Shown here: positions 9,101-16,067 of the stretch, in pieces
Position numbering within the stretch: position 1 is the stretch's first letter
How the letters are laid out: the number at the start of each line of letters is the position of its first letter
Origin: Natronolimnobius baerhuensis
GTDB taxonomy: Archaea; Halobacteriota; Halobacteria; Halobacteriales; Natrialbaceae
DNA: 64,000 bases
Assembly: GCF_002177135.1 (NCBI RefSeq)
Contig: NZ_MWPH01000005.1
Location: 62,001-126,000, forward strand
Direction of reading: 5' to 3'
Made by a program: the position numbers and the translations under genes
Notes under the pieces: generated by a model
Database searches by the model: none
Seen by the model: the letters and a program-made list of their open reading frames with translations, nothing else
What the model was told of the DNA's origin: nothing

Positions 9101-10543
9101 CACATCTGTCGTGAAATCGTCCCACTGTTCAGTGTCAAACACCGAAAAGAACGAGAATCCATCTACCTCTGCAGTTGCTGTCTGCTCTTCAAGATCTATC
9201 TCTGACTCTATTGAACTCCACGAATCATCGCTAGTTGGGTCCCACGTGTACATCGCGAGTGAATCCGCTTCAGATTCAATATCATCATCAAGCGGGATCG
9301 TAACCGACGCGTGATCAATGGCCGTTTCGTTCTCTATTCGCACCATCGGTGCTGCACGATATTCAGCATCACCAGAATCTGATTGATTAGTGACTGTGAC
9401 CGCATCTGGACCGAGACCGTCACCAGTCGCATTGACTACAGTTCCACTTTCATCATCAGAGACATTGACATCATATGATTTGTCTGGATCACGCGGTGGC
9501 GTCGTTACGTTACGTTCGTCAGTTTGGACAGTGGTTTCCTGTGTCACTGTCCGGTCGCCATCCGTTGTGGTCACTTCGAGTGTAACATTTTCATTGGGTT
9601 CCAGTTCAAGTTGAGCCATCCCAGTCGCGAGGTGTCCGTCAACGCCTGGAGTGTGAAGAGATTCAGTATCGACGATATTTTCTTCGGAAGCCACATCGAA
9701 CGTGCCAAACCTTGTAGCATCAGCACCGAATACCGTCGCTTCAAGTCCCACCTTTACAGACCCATTATTTTCAAATGGTTGAGTTGTTGTGACGAAAAGT
9801 TCTGGTTCAGTATGTTCGCTTGCTGTATCAAGTGCTCGTTCAGTATGGTGGACTGCCTCTCGATAATGATCAATCGCGTCTGCATGAGTTCTGATCTCGC
9901 GTTCTAATTTATACTGATCGGCGCCCTCGACAGATGATTCCCCTCGATTTAGAGCGGCTTCAGCATCGTCAATTGCCTGCTCAACCTGCTGATATTGGGC
10001 TGGCTCGTCGATTTCATCGCCAAAATGTTCAAGTGAGTGCTTAGCATCGTTGATGGCAACTTGTGCGGACTGTTCACTCGCATTGAAGATTTCGTGTGTG
10101 CTCTCGTTGAGTACCTCATCGTGATCACTACCAGTTGCCCTCGATAGACTGTGAAGTGCTCTCGCTTGTGTGTCGAATGAAGTTCGATCAACTGGTCGAT
10201 AGACATCATCATACTGCTCGAGTGAAATTGCCAGTTCGTTTGTCGCTTCCGTCACATGATGTTTATTTTCTTCTGATGTCTCAAGTTGAGAAAGTGATTC
10301 ATTTGCAAGCCATATTTGCTCAACTGGTGAATACTGTGTTTCGAGAATATTTTGATCGGTATCAGGTGGGTTGTCAGTCGAATTATCGGTGAACGCAAGT
10401 TGTGATTGCTGTGCCAATTCAGGTTGTTTGATTGACTTATCTTGATATTCCGGTGATGATGCAACTGCGATAGGAGAAATGATTGATGTTATAAGTAGAA
10501 CTGATAGAATTATAGCTAGAAACTGGTTTACTTTTACAGACAT
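6167..10543 (-). CDS. Giant secreted polymorphic-toxin-like protein (1458 aa)
   Basis: The N-terminus (MSVKVNQFLAIILSVLLITS) is a signal peptide or anchor. Residues about 40-250 are helical and coiled-coil-like; about 265-700 are beta-rich, Asn/Asp-rich extracellular sequence. About 765-945 holds repeats of the type DTSGDGRLD, DTTGDGLPD, DTSGNGLTD and DTTGDGISD, as in thrombospondin type 3 calcium-binding repeats. The last ~100 residues contain GLEHIMNRHSTDFYSSS, then a conserved-looking His-rich end (KHGDAHRIPSSDGGGYAYVH), resembling BECR-fold (EndoU/colicin/RelE-like) nuclease toxin tips. I chose ATG 10543, since a TATA-like run (10578-10594) would start transcription near 10561; ATG 10570 is the alternative. 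A coupled immunity candidate follows. The toxin role is an inference from architecture. Confidence 0.7.
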   Translation of the reverse strand: MSVKVNQFLAIILSVLLITSIISPIAVASSPEYQDKSIKQPELAQQSQLAFTDNSTDNPPDTDQNILETQYSPVEQIWLANESLSQLETSEENKHHVTEATNELAISLEQYDDVYRPVDRTSFDTQARALHSLSRATGSDHDEVLNESTHEIFNASEQSAQVAINDAKHSLEHFGDEIDEPAQYQQVEQAIDDAEAALNRGESSVEGADQYKLEREIRTHADAIDHYREAVHHTERALDTASEHTEPELFVTTTQPFENNGSVKVGLEATVFGADATRFGTFDVASEENIVDTESLHTPGVDGHLATGMAQLELEPNENVTLEVTTTDGDRTVTQETTVQTDERNVTTPPRDPDKSYDVNVSDDESGTVVNATGDGLGPDAVTVTNQSDSGDAEYRAAPMVRIENETAIDHASVTIPLDDDIESEADSLAMYTWDPTSDDSWSSIESEIDLEEQTATAEVDGFSFFSVFDTEQWDDFTTDVIVLEDRHFENSTYAGDNSLDKGATQALSESSTEPNVGENRIAYNTAENASDNLTEDTFSEERLTSTDSITSTEYNTVDDPLEYTVTVTDSDGTEVGSASVLDDHDPDEYGNHLNFRSIGDFVSDGDHGVVDYIRYGDGELIENFESGDFDNYTRTSDGGAESRIVSDVTTNGQYALELETGPQGTYYTSNDELIELESGTTIKGDIRHETDNSGSYAMRTGFEVGTEPDRSDGVAVRLTNPGTQRTEGLQLRTPNNESHVEFTPSLGEFYTVQIDIGDVEADDEPKTLLDSNNDGIPDAVTEMDLRIADGDDSVIGDPLELDPLSLDTSGDGRLDNETVDIDWEVFEEDNQTKLEAHLNHVESHPGRVDTTGDGLPDQQQLDGWEIEIVDNHEDALELMEAVTEPDDERDPAQFFETRLVNSDPLVSDTSGNGLTDVEEFELGTNPRQSDTTGDGISDTQALSLDSEDPTVFTTTPPEATLVNYEQSSQWASFDRPRWHFSYTYQLEDDAGISSFEVLREGSSIDEETFSPPPTALTWNTQYESLWEGSMTALRGSETMIEANDIHGNAQDQLLHSQSSFYGELSQHGLDPNAAGTLSGFTHGASELPEFVMLVLSDPIEVYSSLTAFADELDPELVQEIIENLPESVEQQQDRDNPYDQHENPDQYDAYAAGWYEGYAIHFVASMAYGGTITKGASESTDLSNRLDTARAGLSDVTPTLRAGQGSKTAQISQRIVSDGGNPQIDAPTVMRGLQERGFSPGKQDIALTRLDQLPNSHLEALSSSDQTALAARLANSADGDATVRFISDISDPSDVQRVLNEDLATTNRLSELYDNRNLDTGQSGDLQYRHLDPDLDANDLVEVINSNGDINQVTSVVTTPQGIKWLESGSESAGLEHIMNRHSTDFYSSSRLDISDKTGIKNAIHESVKHGDAHRIPSSDGGGYAYVHSINGQDVTVITGENGFTVTSHPGQPSFDT

Positions 10544-10577
10544 ATTTGATACAACATATACACAATACATAAAAGTT

Positions 10578-10594
10578 ATTATTATATATTATAC
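10578..10594 (-). promoter_or_regulatory. TATA-like promoter of the giant secreted protein
   Basis: The minus strand reads TATAATATATAATA just upstream of the gene. With normal spacing transcription would begin near 10561, giving an 18-base leader before the ATG at 10543. Confidence 0.45.
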
Positions 10595-10621
10595 CTGGAG
10601 TGTGTATGAATTTGAGGATTA

Positions 10622-11763
10622 TTAATAAGATTCGACAAGCGAAACGATATCTGCCGCTTTGAAAATCCGATTCCGTTCTTTATCACTTAATTCTATGATG
10701 ATTTCTTCATCGGTGAGTTTCTCAATCACGTCGTAAACGGCCTGTCGAGAGCGTCCGGTTGCGTCAATCACACGCGGGGCCTGAAGATACGGCTCTTCGA
10801 ATAGATGATCGATGACATCCCGGACCGCTGGACTATTTGGGAAGCGATCATGGTAGTCGGTACGGAGTGAGACAATCTCAATACCACACTGATAGGCATC
10901 AGCAGCCTGCTCAGCGATTGCATTCAGGACGAATGTGATCCACGATTCTCACTCTCCGTGCTGGCTTACAGCGAGCAAACGGTCAAAGTACTCTGTCCGA
11001 TAGTGGTTGAAATATGCTGACAAGGACAAATACGGTTCAGAAAAGAGATCCGCCTGGTACAATTGCAACATGATTAGGAGTCGGCCAAGTCGTCCATTGC
11101 CATCTCGGAAGGGGTGAATCGTTTCAAACTGGTAGTGTGTAATAGCGATATCAATCAGTGGCGGGTAATTCCCATTTCTGATATACGACACCAGCTGATC
11201 AAGCAAGAGCGCGACACTGTTTGGGTTAGCCGGTACAAATCGAGCGTTTTCAATGTGATTGTCCGAACCAATCAGCACCGGAATCTTATCTCGAATGTGC
11301 CCTGGTCGCTTGTTCTCGCCATGGACATCGACCAATAATGATTGGTGGAGATTACAGAGTCGTTCTTGGTCAATCTGTCCTCCATCACCTAAGGCATCGA
11401 AGCCCGTTCGAATCGCGTCGACGTAATTATGGGCCTCTTGTACATCCCGTTGGTTTGCTGCTGATCTTTCTGGGTCGTCGTCGAGGTTGTGGAGAACAAT
11501 ATCAGATACAGTAACATTGGTTCCTTCGATTTGTGAACTCATTGCAGCCTCACGAACGACAAACGGAGCGAGGAAATGGGGTTCATTCTCGAGAGTATCG
11601 TAAAATGTCGAGAGTTGTCCAAGTGCATATTGGGCATCTCCGTACGCACGAAGGAGGTCATCAGTGAAAGAAAACTCCGGCGGAAGTCCGGCAGGCTGGT
11701 AACAGGGATTCCCTCATATGAGTCGATCCACCCCGGCCCGTCCTCAAAATCGGCAGGATTCAT
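10622..11763 (-). pseudogene. Broken Fic family AMP-transferase gene
   Basis: The pieces join into one Fic protein of about 380 residues. The N-terminus MNPADFEDGPGWIDSYEGIP is followed by a frameshift near 11705; the next frame reads LPPEFSFTDDLLRAYGDAQY and continues into AAMSSQIEGTNV, which carries the inhibitory-type helix motif (S)xxxE. The catalytic motif HPFRDGNGRLGRL is intact. At 10949 a TGA interrupts HGE-ESWITFVLNAI, where Fic relatives have Trp (TGG to TGA). The reading frame then runs on to a winged-helix end (ATGRSRQAVYDVIEKL) and TAA at 10622. One frameshift plus one nonsense codon make it inactive unless recoded. Confidence 0.85.
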
Positions 11764-11923
11764 TTACCAAAGTGACTGCAGCCACTATCTAAATCTGATA
11801 AATAGTATTTTAATAGATTAATGGATCGAAGTTATAGGAGCTAATCTGGGTAGATTTGAATTAGTTGATTTACCATCCAGTGTCGTGGCCAATGTTCAAT
11901 CCTGACTAAAGAGTAAACCCAAA
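11764..11923. other. Short AT-rich spacer
   Basis: No gene is seen between the Fic pseudogene and the partition operon; the sequence is AT-rich and falls at the end of the low-GC block. Confidence 0.4.
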
Positions 11924-12355
11924 TCAATCGGTCAAGCCATACCCTTCGTCACGCATCATCTCAGCCACTTCCTCCGGGTTTGCATAAGCGAACTTCAGTG
12001 CAAACTCTCGAGCATCTGTCTTCGAAACCTCGCCGGTATCAAGTTCGTCAGCAAGTGCGTTCCGGAACTCGGATTCTTGGTTGTTCACCTCAGGACGGAG
12101 GTGAATCTCAATTCGTTCTTCCCGCTCATCACCGACATTACTTCGGCGAACAAAATAGGGAAACTCCTGCGTAGCTGGACCAGAATCATCGGTGGGATTA
12201 GACTCAGTATCGACAGGATCACTCGGAGTTGTCGATTGCCCTTGACTGCTGTCCTGTTCAGTATCATTTGGGTCTGCCACTGGTGGTTCTGACTCATCAG
12301 CCTCTGACTGATCGTCGCTACCACCGAAATCGAGATTTCCAGAACCTTTTTTCAT
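11924..12355 (-). CDS. ParA-partner / putative plasmid partition adaptor
   Basis: A 143-residue protein with a long disordered, Asp/Ser/Pro-rich first half and a more ordered second half (FPYFVRRSNVGDEREERIEI and on to KTDAREFALKFAYANPEEVA). Its ATG overlaps the ParA stop by one base (TAATG). Small acidic proteins with this layout follow ParA in many haloarchaeal plasmids and probably bind the partition site or bridge to ParA, replacing ParB; that role is inferred from context. Confidence 0.6.
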   Translation of the reverse strand: MKKGSGNLDFGGSDDQSEADESEPPVADPNDTEQDSSQGQSTTPSDPVDTESNPTDDSGPATQEFPYFVRRSNVGDEREERIEIHLRPEVNNQESEFRNALADELDTGEVSKTDAREFALKFAYANPEEVAEMMRDEGYGLTD

Positions 12356-13347
12356 TAGGCCGTCACCTCAGTTTCGGCATCGTCAACCACATCAAACGTA
12401 TGCTCACCTTTGCCTTCGATATCGAGCGTCAATTCAGTATCTATCTCTGCATCGAACGTCTCGGTTGCGATAAATGCCGCCAGTTCGTAGATATCGCGAG
12501 CAGTCTCGAGTTCCCGATCTCGGACACGTCGACGGCCAGGTTCACTAATCATTTCATCGTCCTGCTCGAACGTCTTCCATCGCTCTTCGATTACTTTGAA
12601 AGCCGACCCTCGAGCCTCCCACATCGTATCCATCAAACTCTCACGAGCAGGAATTGCAACAGGAGTTTCGTATTCATCGGTGTTCTTGAACTGCTTTGAA
12701 TATTGCTGGTGAGCGTTCGTCTGTCCAACCCCGGACGGAACGACACACGACAGTCCCACCTCAATATCTAACTGGGTACTCATGTTCGTGACTAACTCCT
12801 CGAGGCCATCGAGACTGAGATTTCCTTTCCCTGCTGGCTTGACTGGTGCAACGAGCGTCCGCATAGCGTAAATTGCGTTGAATAGCAGATCCTCTGCGCG
12901 AGCATTCGGATCAATAAGGATCGCATCGTACTGTTCATTGAGTTGCTCCTGCTCCCAGAGCAACTTGTATAGTAGCTCGTAGCGTGGGAACTCATCTTTA
13001 CTCATATTCTTCATACCCGTCTCGTAGGCAATTTTCTGCTCGAGATTTGACGTGAAGTCACCGAGCATATCGTGACTCGGAACGATGTCGACGCCTTCTT
13101 CGGATGTTTCAATCAGGTCTTCAAAATCACCGTCAGGCATCTCGAGAATGTGTTTGACCAGATTGTCCGCTTCGGGATCGCTTCGGTGCTTACCAACGTC
13201 GAACAGACTTGTGAGATTGCCTTCCTGCGGGTCGAGGTCGATCACGCAGACATCCAGCCCCATCCGCTCGAGGCTAACCGCGAGATTCGCCGTTGTCGTC
13301 GTTTTGAACGTACCACCGGACTCTGAGTAAACGACTGTCGTTATCAT
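12355..13347 (-). CDS. parA: ParA-type partition ATPase
   Basis: The N-terminal deviant Walker A motif SGGTFKTTTT (residues about 9-18, GGxxKT type), the VIDLDPQEGN switch (about 37-46) and AILIDPNARAEDL (about 142-154) define a ParA/Soj-like ATPase of normal size (330 aa) that would segregate the replicon. I start at ATG 13347, which places the TATA-like ACTTAAAT (13371-13378) about 27 bases upstream for a leaderless mRNA; ATG 13365 and TTG 13368 are alternatives. A cluster of inverted TCTGTA repeats directly upstream could serve as centromere and operator. Confidence 0.9.
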   Translation of the reverse strand: MITTVVYSESGGTFKTTTTANLAVSLERMGLDVCVIDLDPQEGNLTSLFDVGKHRSDPEADNLVKHILEMPDGDFEDLIETSEEGVDIVPSHDMLGDFTSNLEQKIAYETGMKNMSKDEFPRYELLYKLLWEQEQLNEQYDAILIDPNARAEDLLFNAIYAMRTLVAPVKPAGKGNLSLDGLEELVTNMSTQLDIEVGLSCVVPSGVGQTNAHQQYSKQFKNTDEYETPVAIPARESLMDTMWEARGSAFKVIEERWKTFEQDDEMISEPGRRRVRDRELETARDIYELAAFIATETFDAEIDTELTLDIEGKGEHTFDVVDDAETEVTA

Positions 13348-13375
13348 AGTATCCGGTACAGTCATCAATTACTTA

Positions 13376-13573
13376 AATCTGTACTAGATAGACAGTGCAG
13401 ATATCCATTACAGAAATCTGTACCAGTCGTCTGTAACGACCATCTGTTATGGTTCACTCAAGTGGTTTTGCTATCTTCGAGATTAGAAGTGGCCAACCTT
13501 CGTCGTAGTAGTGGTATCTGTACCAGATGTCTGTAGCAGATATCACATACAGATATCTGTAGTAGATATCCAT
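13376..13573. repeat. TCTGTA..AGA repeat cluster: partition site or operator candidate
   Basis: In the divergent gap between parA and the winged-helix gene, short half-palindromes of the form TCTGTAnnAGA recur: near 13378-13390 (TCTGTACTAGA), 13417-13436 (TCTGTACCAG plus TCTGTA), 13516-13540 (TCTGTACCAGA and TCTGTAGCAGA) and 13555-13568 (TCTGTAGTAGA). Related AGATATC blocks lie between them. Repeated sites flanking parA are typical of parS/centromere sequences. Confidence 0.6.
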
Positions 13574-13657
13574 ATTTGATGTCCGTAATGAGTGAGCTAC
13601 CTAAATCAGTCCGCAGTTCTCCTTAGGAGAAAGCGCACTCTAGTAGGATATTTAGCT

Positions 13658-13677
13658 GTTACCGGATTATTGGTAAC
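13658..13677. promoter_or_regulatory. Inverted repeat between TATA box and start of the winged-helix gene
   Basis: GTTACC (13658-13663) and GGTAAC (13672-13677) flank an 8-base spacer. They lie between a TATA-like ATATTTA (13648-13654) and the ATG at 13684, a good position for repression of that gene. Confidence 0.4.
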
Positions 13678-13683
13678 TAACAG

Positions 13684-14358
13684 ATGTACGAGGTACTCGA
13701 CGACACAGCGGCACGAGTCATCCTCGCTCTAGAGAGTGGCGACTCGATACGCCGTGTCGCACAGCATCTCCACATGCCCTACGAGACGGTCAGACAGGCA
13801 GTCAACCGGCTCGAGGACGCCGGCTACGTCCGGTATGATGACGGCCTCTCCGTCGTCGTCGACCGCGTACGCGACGCGGCCCGTGAGCTGGTAGCCGCGA
13901 GCGCCAGCGTCAGTCCACCATCGATCGAAGAGGCATACATCATCCCACAATTTGGAGAGTGGCCGTTCGCGTTCACACGGATCGACGCTGTCTACGTGTG
14001 GACGCAGGGCGGGTACCAGGTCGGTCGTGATCCCGACGACTACCCGTTATTCCTCGCCGTTCGCGAGCAGGACGTCCACCACTGGGAAGCGTTCTTCGAG
14101 TCATTCGACCTGGCCACCGCATTTGAGCGTCAACCGAGAGAAGAGCTAGCGGGGCCGCTGCAGATCGTGCTCGATCCTCAGCCATCACTCGAGATTGACC
14201 ATGTTGAAGGCTATCCAGTCATTCCACGAGCGGAAACGATCGAGTATATGCGAGAACATTACGCGCAGTTTCAGTCTGCACTCGCAATGGTCGACCGAAT
14301 GTACGAGGATCTCGACCTCGGTGTTGCCTACCGGGAGAGTCAGAGGGCCCAGTCATGA
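13684..14358 (+). CDS. Winged-helix protein, paralogue of the 30.6-31.2 kb gene (orphan antitoxin-like)
   Basis: The 224-residue protein opens with a winged helix (about 1-65; SIRRVAQHLHMPYETVRQAV, NRLEDAGYVRYDD). The remainder includes FTRIDAVYVWTQGGYQVGRD. The protein at 30582-31247 has the same organisation and closely similar sequence (AFTTIDAVYVWTRGGYQVAR), and is followed by an intact nucleotidyltransferase. Here the coupled partner (ATGA overlap at 14355) is only a stub. By analogy with AbiEi/AbiEii type IV systems it may be the antitoxin or regulator of an NTase toxin; this is inference. Confidence 0.6.
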   Translation: MYEVLDDTAARVILALESGDSIRRVAQHLHMPYETVRQAVNRLEDAGYVRYDDGLSVVVDRVRDAARELVAASASVSPPSIEEAYIIPQFGEWPFAFTRIDAVYVWTQGGYQVGRDPDDYPLFLAVREQDVHHWEAFFESFDLATAFERQPREELAGPLQIVLDPQPSLEIDHVEGYPVIPRAETIEYMREHYAQFQSALAMVDRMYEDLDLGVAYRESQRAQS

Positions 14359-14495
14359 GCTTCCATAACCGGAGTGACGCGCTCATCGAACTCCTCACCA
14401 ACGAGTTGTCTACGATATTGTTCGGGACTGCGGGCCGCTCAAGCCGAGTGAAATCCACGAGCGCCACATCGACCAAGTCGATGATCCTCGAATGA
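14355..14495 (+). pseudogene. Truncated nucleotidyltransferase partner gene
   Basis: The ATG overlaps the stop of the preceding gene. The first 18 residues, MSFHNRSDALIELLTNEL, match the start of the intact nucleotidyltransferase at 29884-30579 (MSQEDRSEALIEVLEELE). The similarity then stops where a Cdc6-derived segment begins, and the frame ends at TGA 14493-14495. This is a rearranged stub without catalytic residues. Confidence 0.6.
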
Positions 14496-14578
14496 AACGA
14501 ACCGTCTTGACGTACCTCTCGAAGATGGCTTAGTACAATCTTCTCGAGGCCGAGGTAACGAAGGCTTTTGTCCTTTGA
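14408..14578 (+). pseudogene. C-terminal fragment of an Orc1/Cdc6 gene
   Basis: In frame from 14408 the sequence reads VYDIVRDCGPLKPSEIHERH, then RTVLTYLSKMA-stop-YNLLEAE. This matches the winged-helix end of the intact Orc1/Cdc6 at 16068-17096 (VYTIVRDHGPLAPSTIHEYY, YLSKMAQYNLLEAE). The Gln codon has become TAG. The fragment is fused to the truncated nucleotidyltransferase stub. Confidence 0.75.
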
Positions 14579-14593
14579 ACCGTTATAGCGTTC

Positions 14594-15286
14594 ATGAACC
14601 ATGATGCGGTTCAGAAAGAGGGGACAAAGGAGGGGTCGTACGTTCGGCTCCCCGTTCCACTCGGTGATCCAGATGCATTTCGATATGGGGCAACAGCTGA
14701 CGTCCTCCACCTCCTCGTCGATAATCCAGATCGAGCGTTTACGAACCGGGACCTCCGTCGGGTGACGGGAAGAGGATTAAGTGGTGTGAACGCTGCCGTC
14801 AATACTCTCGAGGCATTGGGCGTGATCACCGTCGATCGATCCGGCCGGGCAAACGCTGTTCGGATAGACCCTGAGATGCTCGTCAAATCAGACGATCCGG
14901 TAACGACAATCCCTCAATCGGAGTATCATGCACCAATCAGGACGATTCTCACTAGGCTTGAGGAACAGATCGCCGAAGACGTCGGCATCGTCCTCTTTGG
15001 CAGTGTCGCACGAGGCACTGCCGACCGAACCAGTGACATCGACCTGTTCGTCGTTGTCGAGGGGGATAGAATGCAGGCCCAGCGCGAAGCCCACGCTATC
15101 GAACAGGAAATTGCCGACGAGCAGTTCAACGGTGATCGATACGAAGCACACATTGTGGTCGAACCCAGAGAGTCGGCCCCAAATCACGACCGAATCAACG
15201 ATATCCTCACCGAAGGACTAACACTCCAAGATTCACCCGTACTCGACGCAGTAAAACAGGAGGTGTTTGCCAGTGGGACTAAATGA
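14594..15286 (+). CDS. MNT-type nucleotidyltransferase with N-terminal winged helix (antitoxin candidate)
   Basis: Residues about 30-95 form a winged helix (TNRDLRRVTGRGLSGVNAAV). Residues about 115-190 are a minimal nucleotidyltransferase with VLFGSVARGTADRTSDIDLF, the GSx10DxD signature. The stop overlaps the start of a HEPN-type gene. In MNT-HEPN (HepT-MntA) toxin-antitoxin pairs the MNT protein AMPylates and silences the HEPN RNase; in haloarchaea the MNT often carries an added HTH for autoregulation. The start is ATG 14594; the pair lies next to a replication initiator. Confidence 0.8.
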   Translation: MNHDAVQKEGTKEGSYVRLPVPLGDPDAFRYGATADVLHLLVDNPDRAFTNRDLRRVTGRGLSGVNAAVNTLEALGVITVDRSGRANAVRIDPEMLVKSDDPVTTIPQSEYHAPIRTILTRLEEQIAEDVGIVLFGSVARGTADRTSDIDLFVVVEGDRMQAQREAHAIEQEIADEQFNGDRYEAHIVVEPRESAPNHDRINDILTEGLTLQDSPVLDAVKQEVFASGTK

Positions 15287-15785
15287 GGTCGTTGACGCGC
15301 TCGAGCGCGTTGAACGGCTGTTAGAAGATGGTCAAACTGGCCCAGCACAGGACTCCCTCTCCTGGCAGCGAGCTAGCGACGACGCAGACATCCAACTCGG
15401 AAAGGCATGCGCTATGCTGGGAACGTGCCGCCAGCTTCGGCAAGGAACAAACAACTATGTGAGCATCGTTGAACTCTCGTTTAACGCAATCGAGCGGTCG
15501 TTCCAGTTCTATCTCGTCGAAATGACTTCAGCGGAGTCAGCAGATTACAGAAAGCACGAGGAAGTGTTCGCCGACATCGCGGCACGAAACGTCTTCTCTG
15601 ACGAAGAGGTCGCCAGTCGAATCGATGCCTTTCGCTCCGAACACCGTTCGCGATTCTACTACGATATCGATCGACCTGGACGGGACTTCGCGATGGGGAT
15701 GCACGACTTAGCCGAGGAAGTCCACCACTACCTGGTCGAGTTTGCCGACGCTCACTCGCGGTGCAGTTGCAACGAGTGCGAGTGA
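15273..15785 (+). CDS. HEPN-domain protein (toxin candidate, HepT-like)
   Basis: An all-helical protein of 170 residues. I use the GTG at 15273 because GGAGG lies about 9 bases upstream; a TTG at 15267 is too close. RDFAMGMH near residue 137 fits the HEPN Rx4-6H catalytic pattern, and HHYLVEF follows. It overlaps the MNT gene, as in MNT-HEPN modules where the HEPN partner is the RNase toxin. A CSCNEC tail is unusual. Catalytic residues are assigned from pattern only. Confidence 0.65.
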   Translation: MGLNEVVDALERVERLLEDGQTGPAQDSLSWQRASDDADIQLGKACAMLGTCRQLRQGTNNYVSIVELSFNAIERSFQFYLVEMTSAESADYRKHEEVFADIAARNVFSDEEVASRIDAFRSEHRSRFYYDIDRPGRDFAMGMHDLAEEVHHYLVEFADAHSRCSCNECE

Positions 15786-15834
15786 ATCTGTGTTCACCGT
15801 AGTCTCGCAGGGGTATCGCCGATTCTTCTCGGTC

Positions 15835-15875
15835 TTAACCAACATTCTACTCTATTGGTCCGATGTGTTGGTTAA
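15835..15875. promoter_or_regulatory. Long-spaced inverted repeat, site 1
   Basis: TTAACCAA (15835-15842) and TTGGTTAA (15868-15875) are separated by 25 bases; arms extend to TTAACCAACA/TGTTGGTTAA. The same module recurs at 23726-23766, 31380-31421, 32931-32971 and, degenerate, at 27343-27384. This copy lies 193 bases upstream of the Orc1/Cdc6 gene. Confidence 0.65.
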
Positions 15876-15951
15876 GGCCCCAGCATAGAACACGTTCGTT
15901 TCTGGAAACAGTCGAACCGCTGTAATTCGGTAGCAAAACCCGTTCTACAAG

Positions 15952-15989
15952 GGGTGGGTAGCCGGTGGAAGCCTCCAAGCCTCCCACCC
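15952..15989 (+). other. Strong hairpin in the spacer before Orc1/Cdc6
   Basis: GGGTGGG (15952-15958) pairs with CCCACCC (15983-15989), enclosing a loop containing GGAAGCC. It resembles terminal hairpins of haloarchaeal IS200/IS605-type elements; a terminator or RNA element is also possible. Confidence 0.4.
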
Positions 15990-16067
15990 AGGTTTGTCGA
16001 GACACTTTCCGGAAATGACCCAGTCACGTTTTTATGACTTGCCGAGAAACCTGCCTGTCACTAACGT

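Noticed and set aside
13376-13573. CRISPR array
   Set aside because: Repeats are short (under 14 bases), imperfect and irregularly spaced, without equal-length spacers or cas genes.
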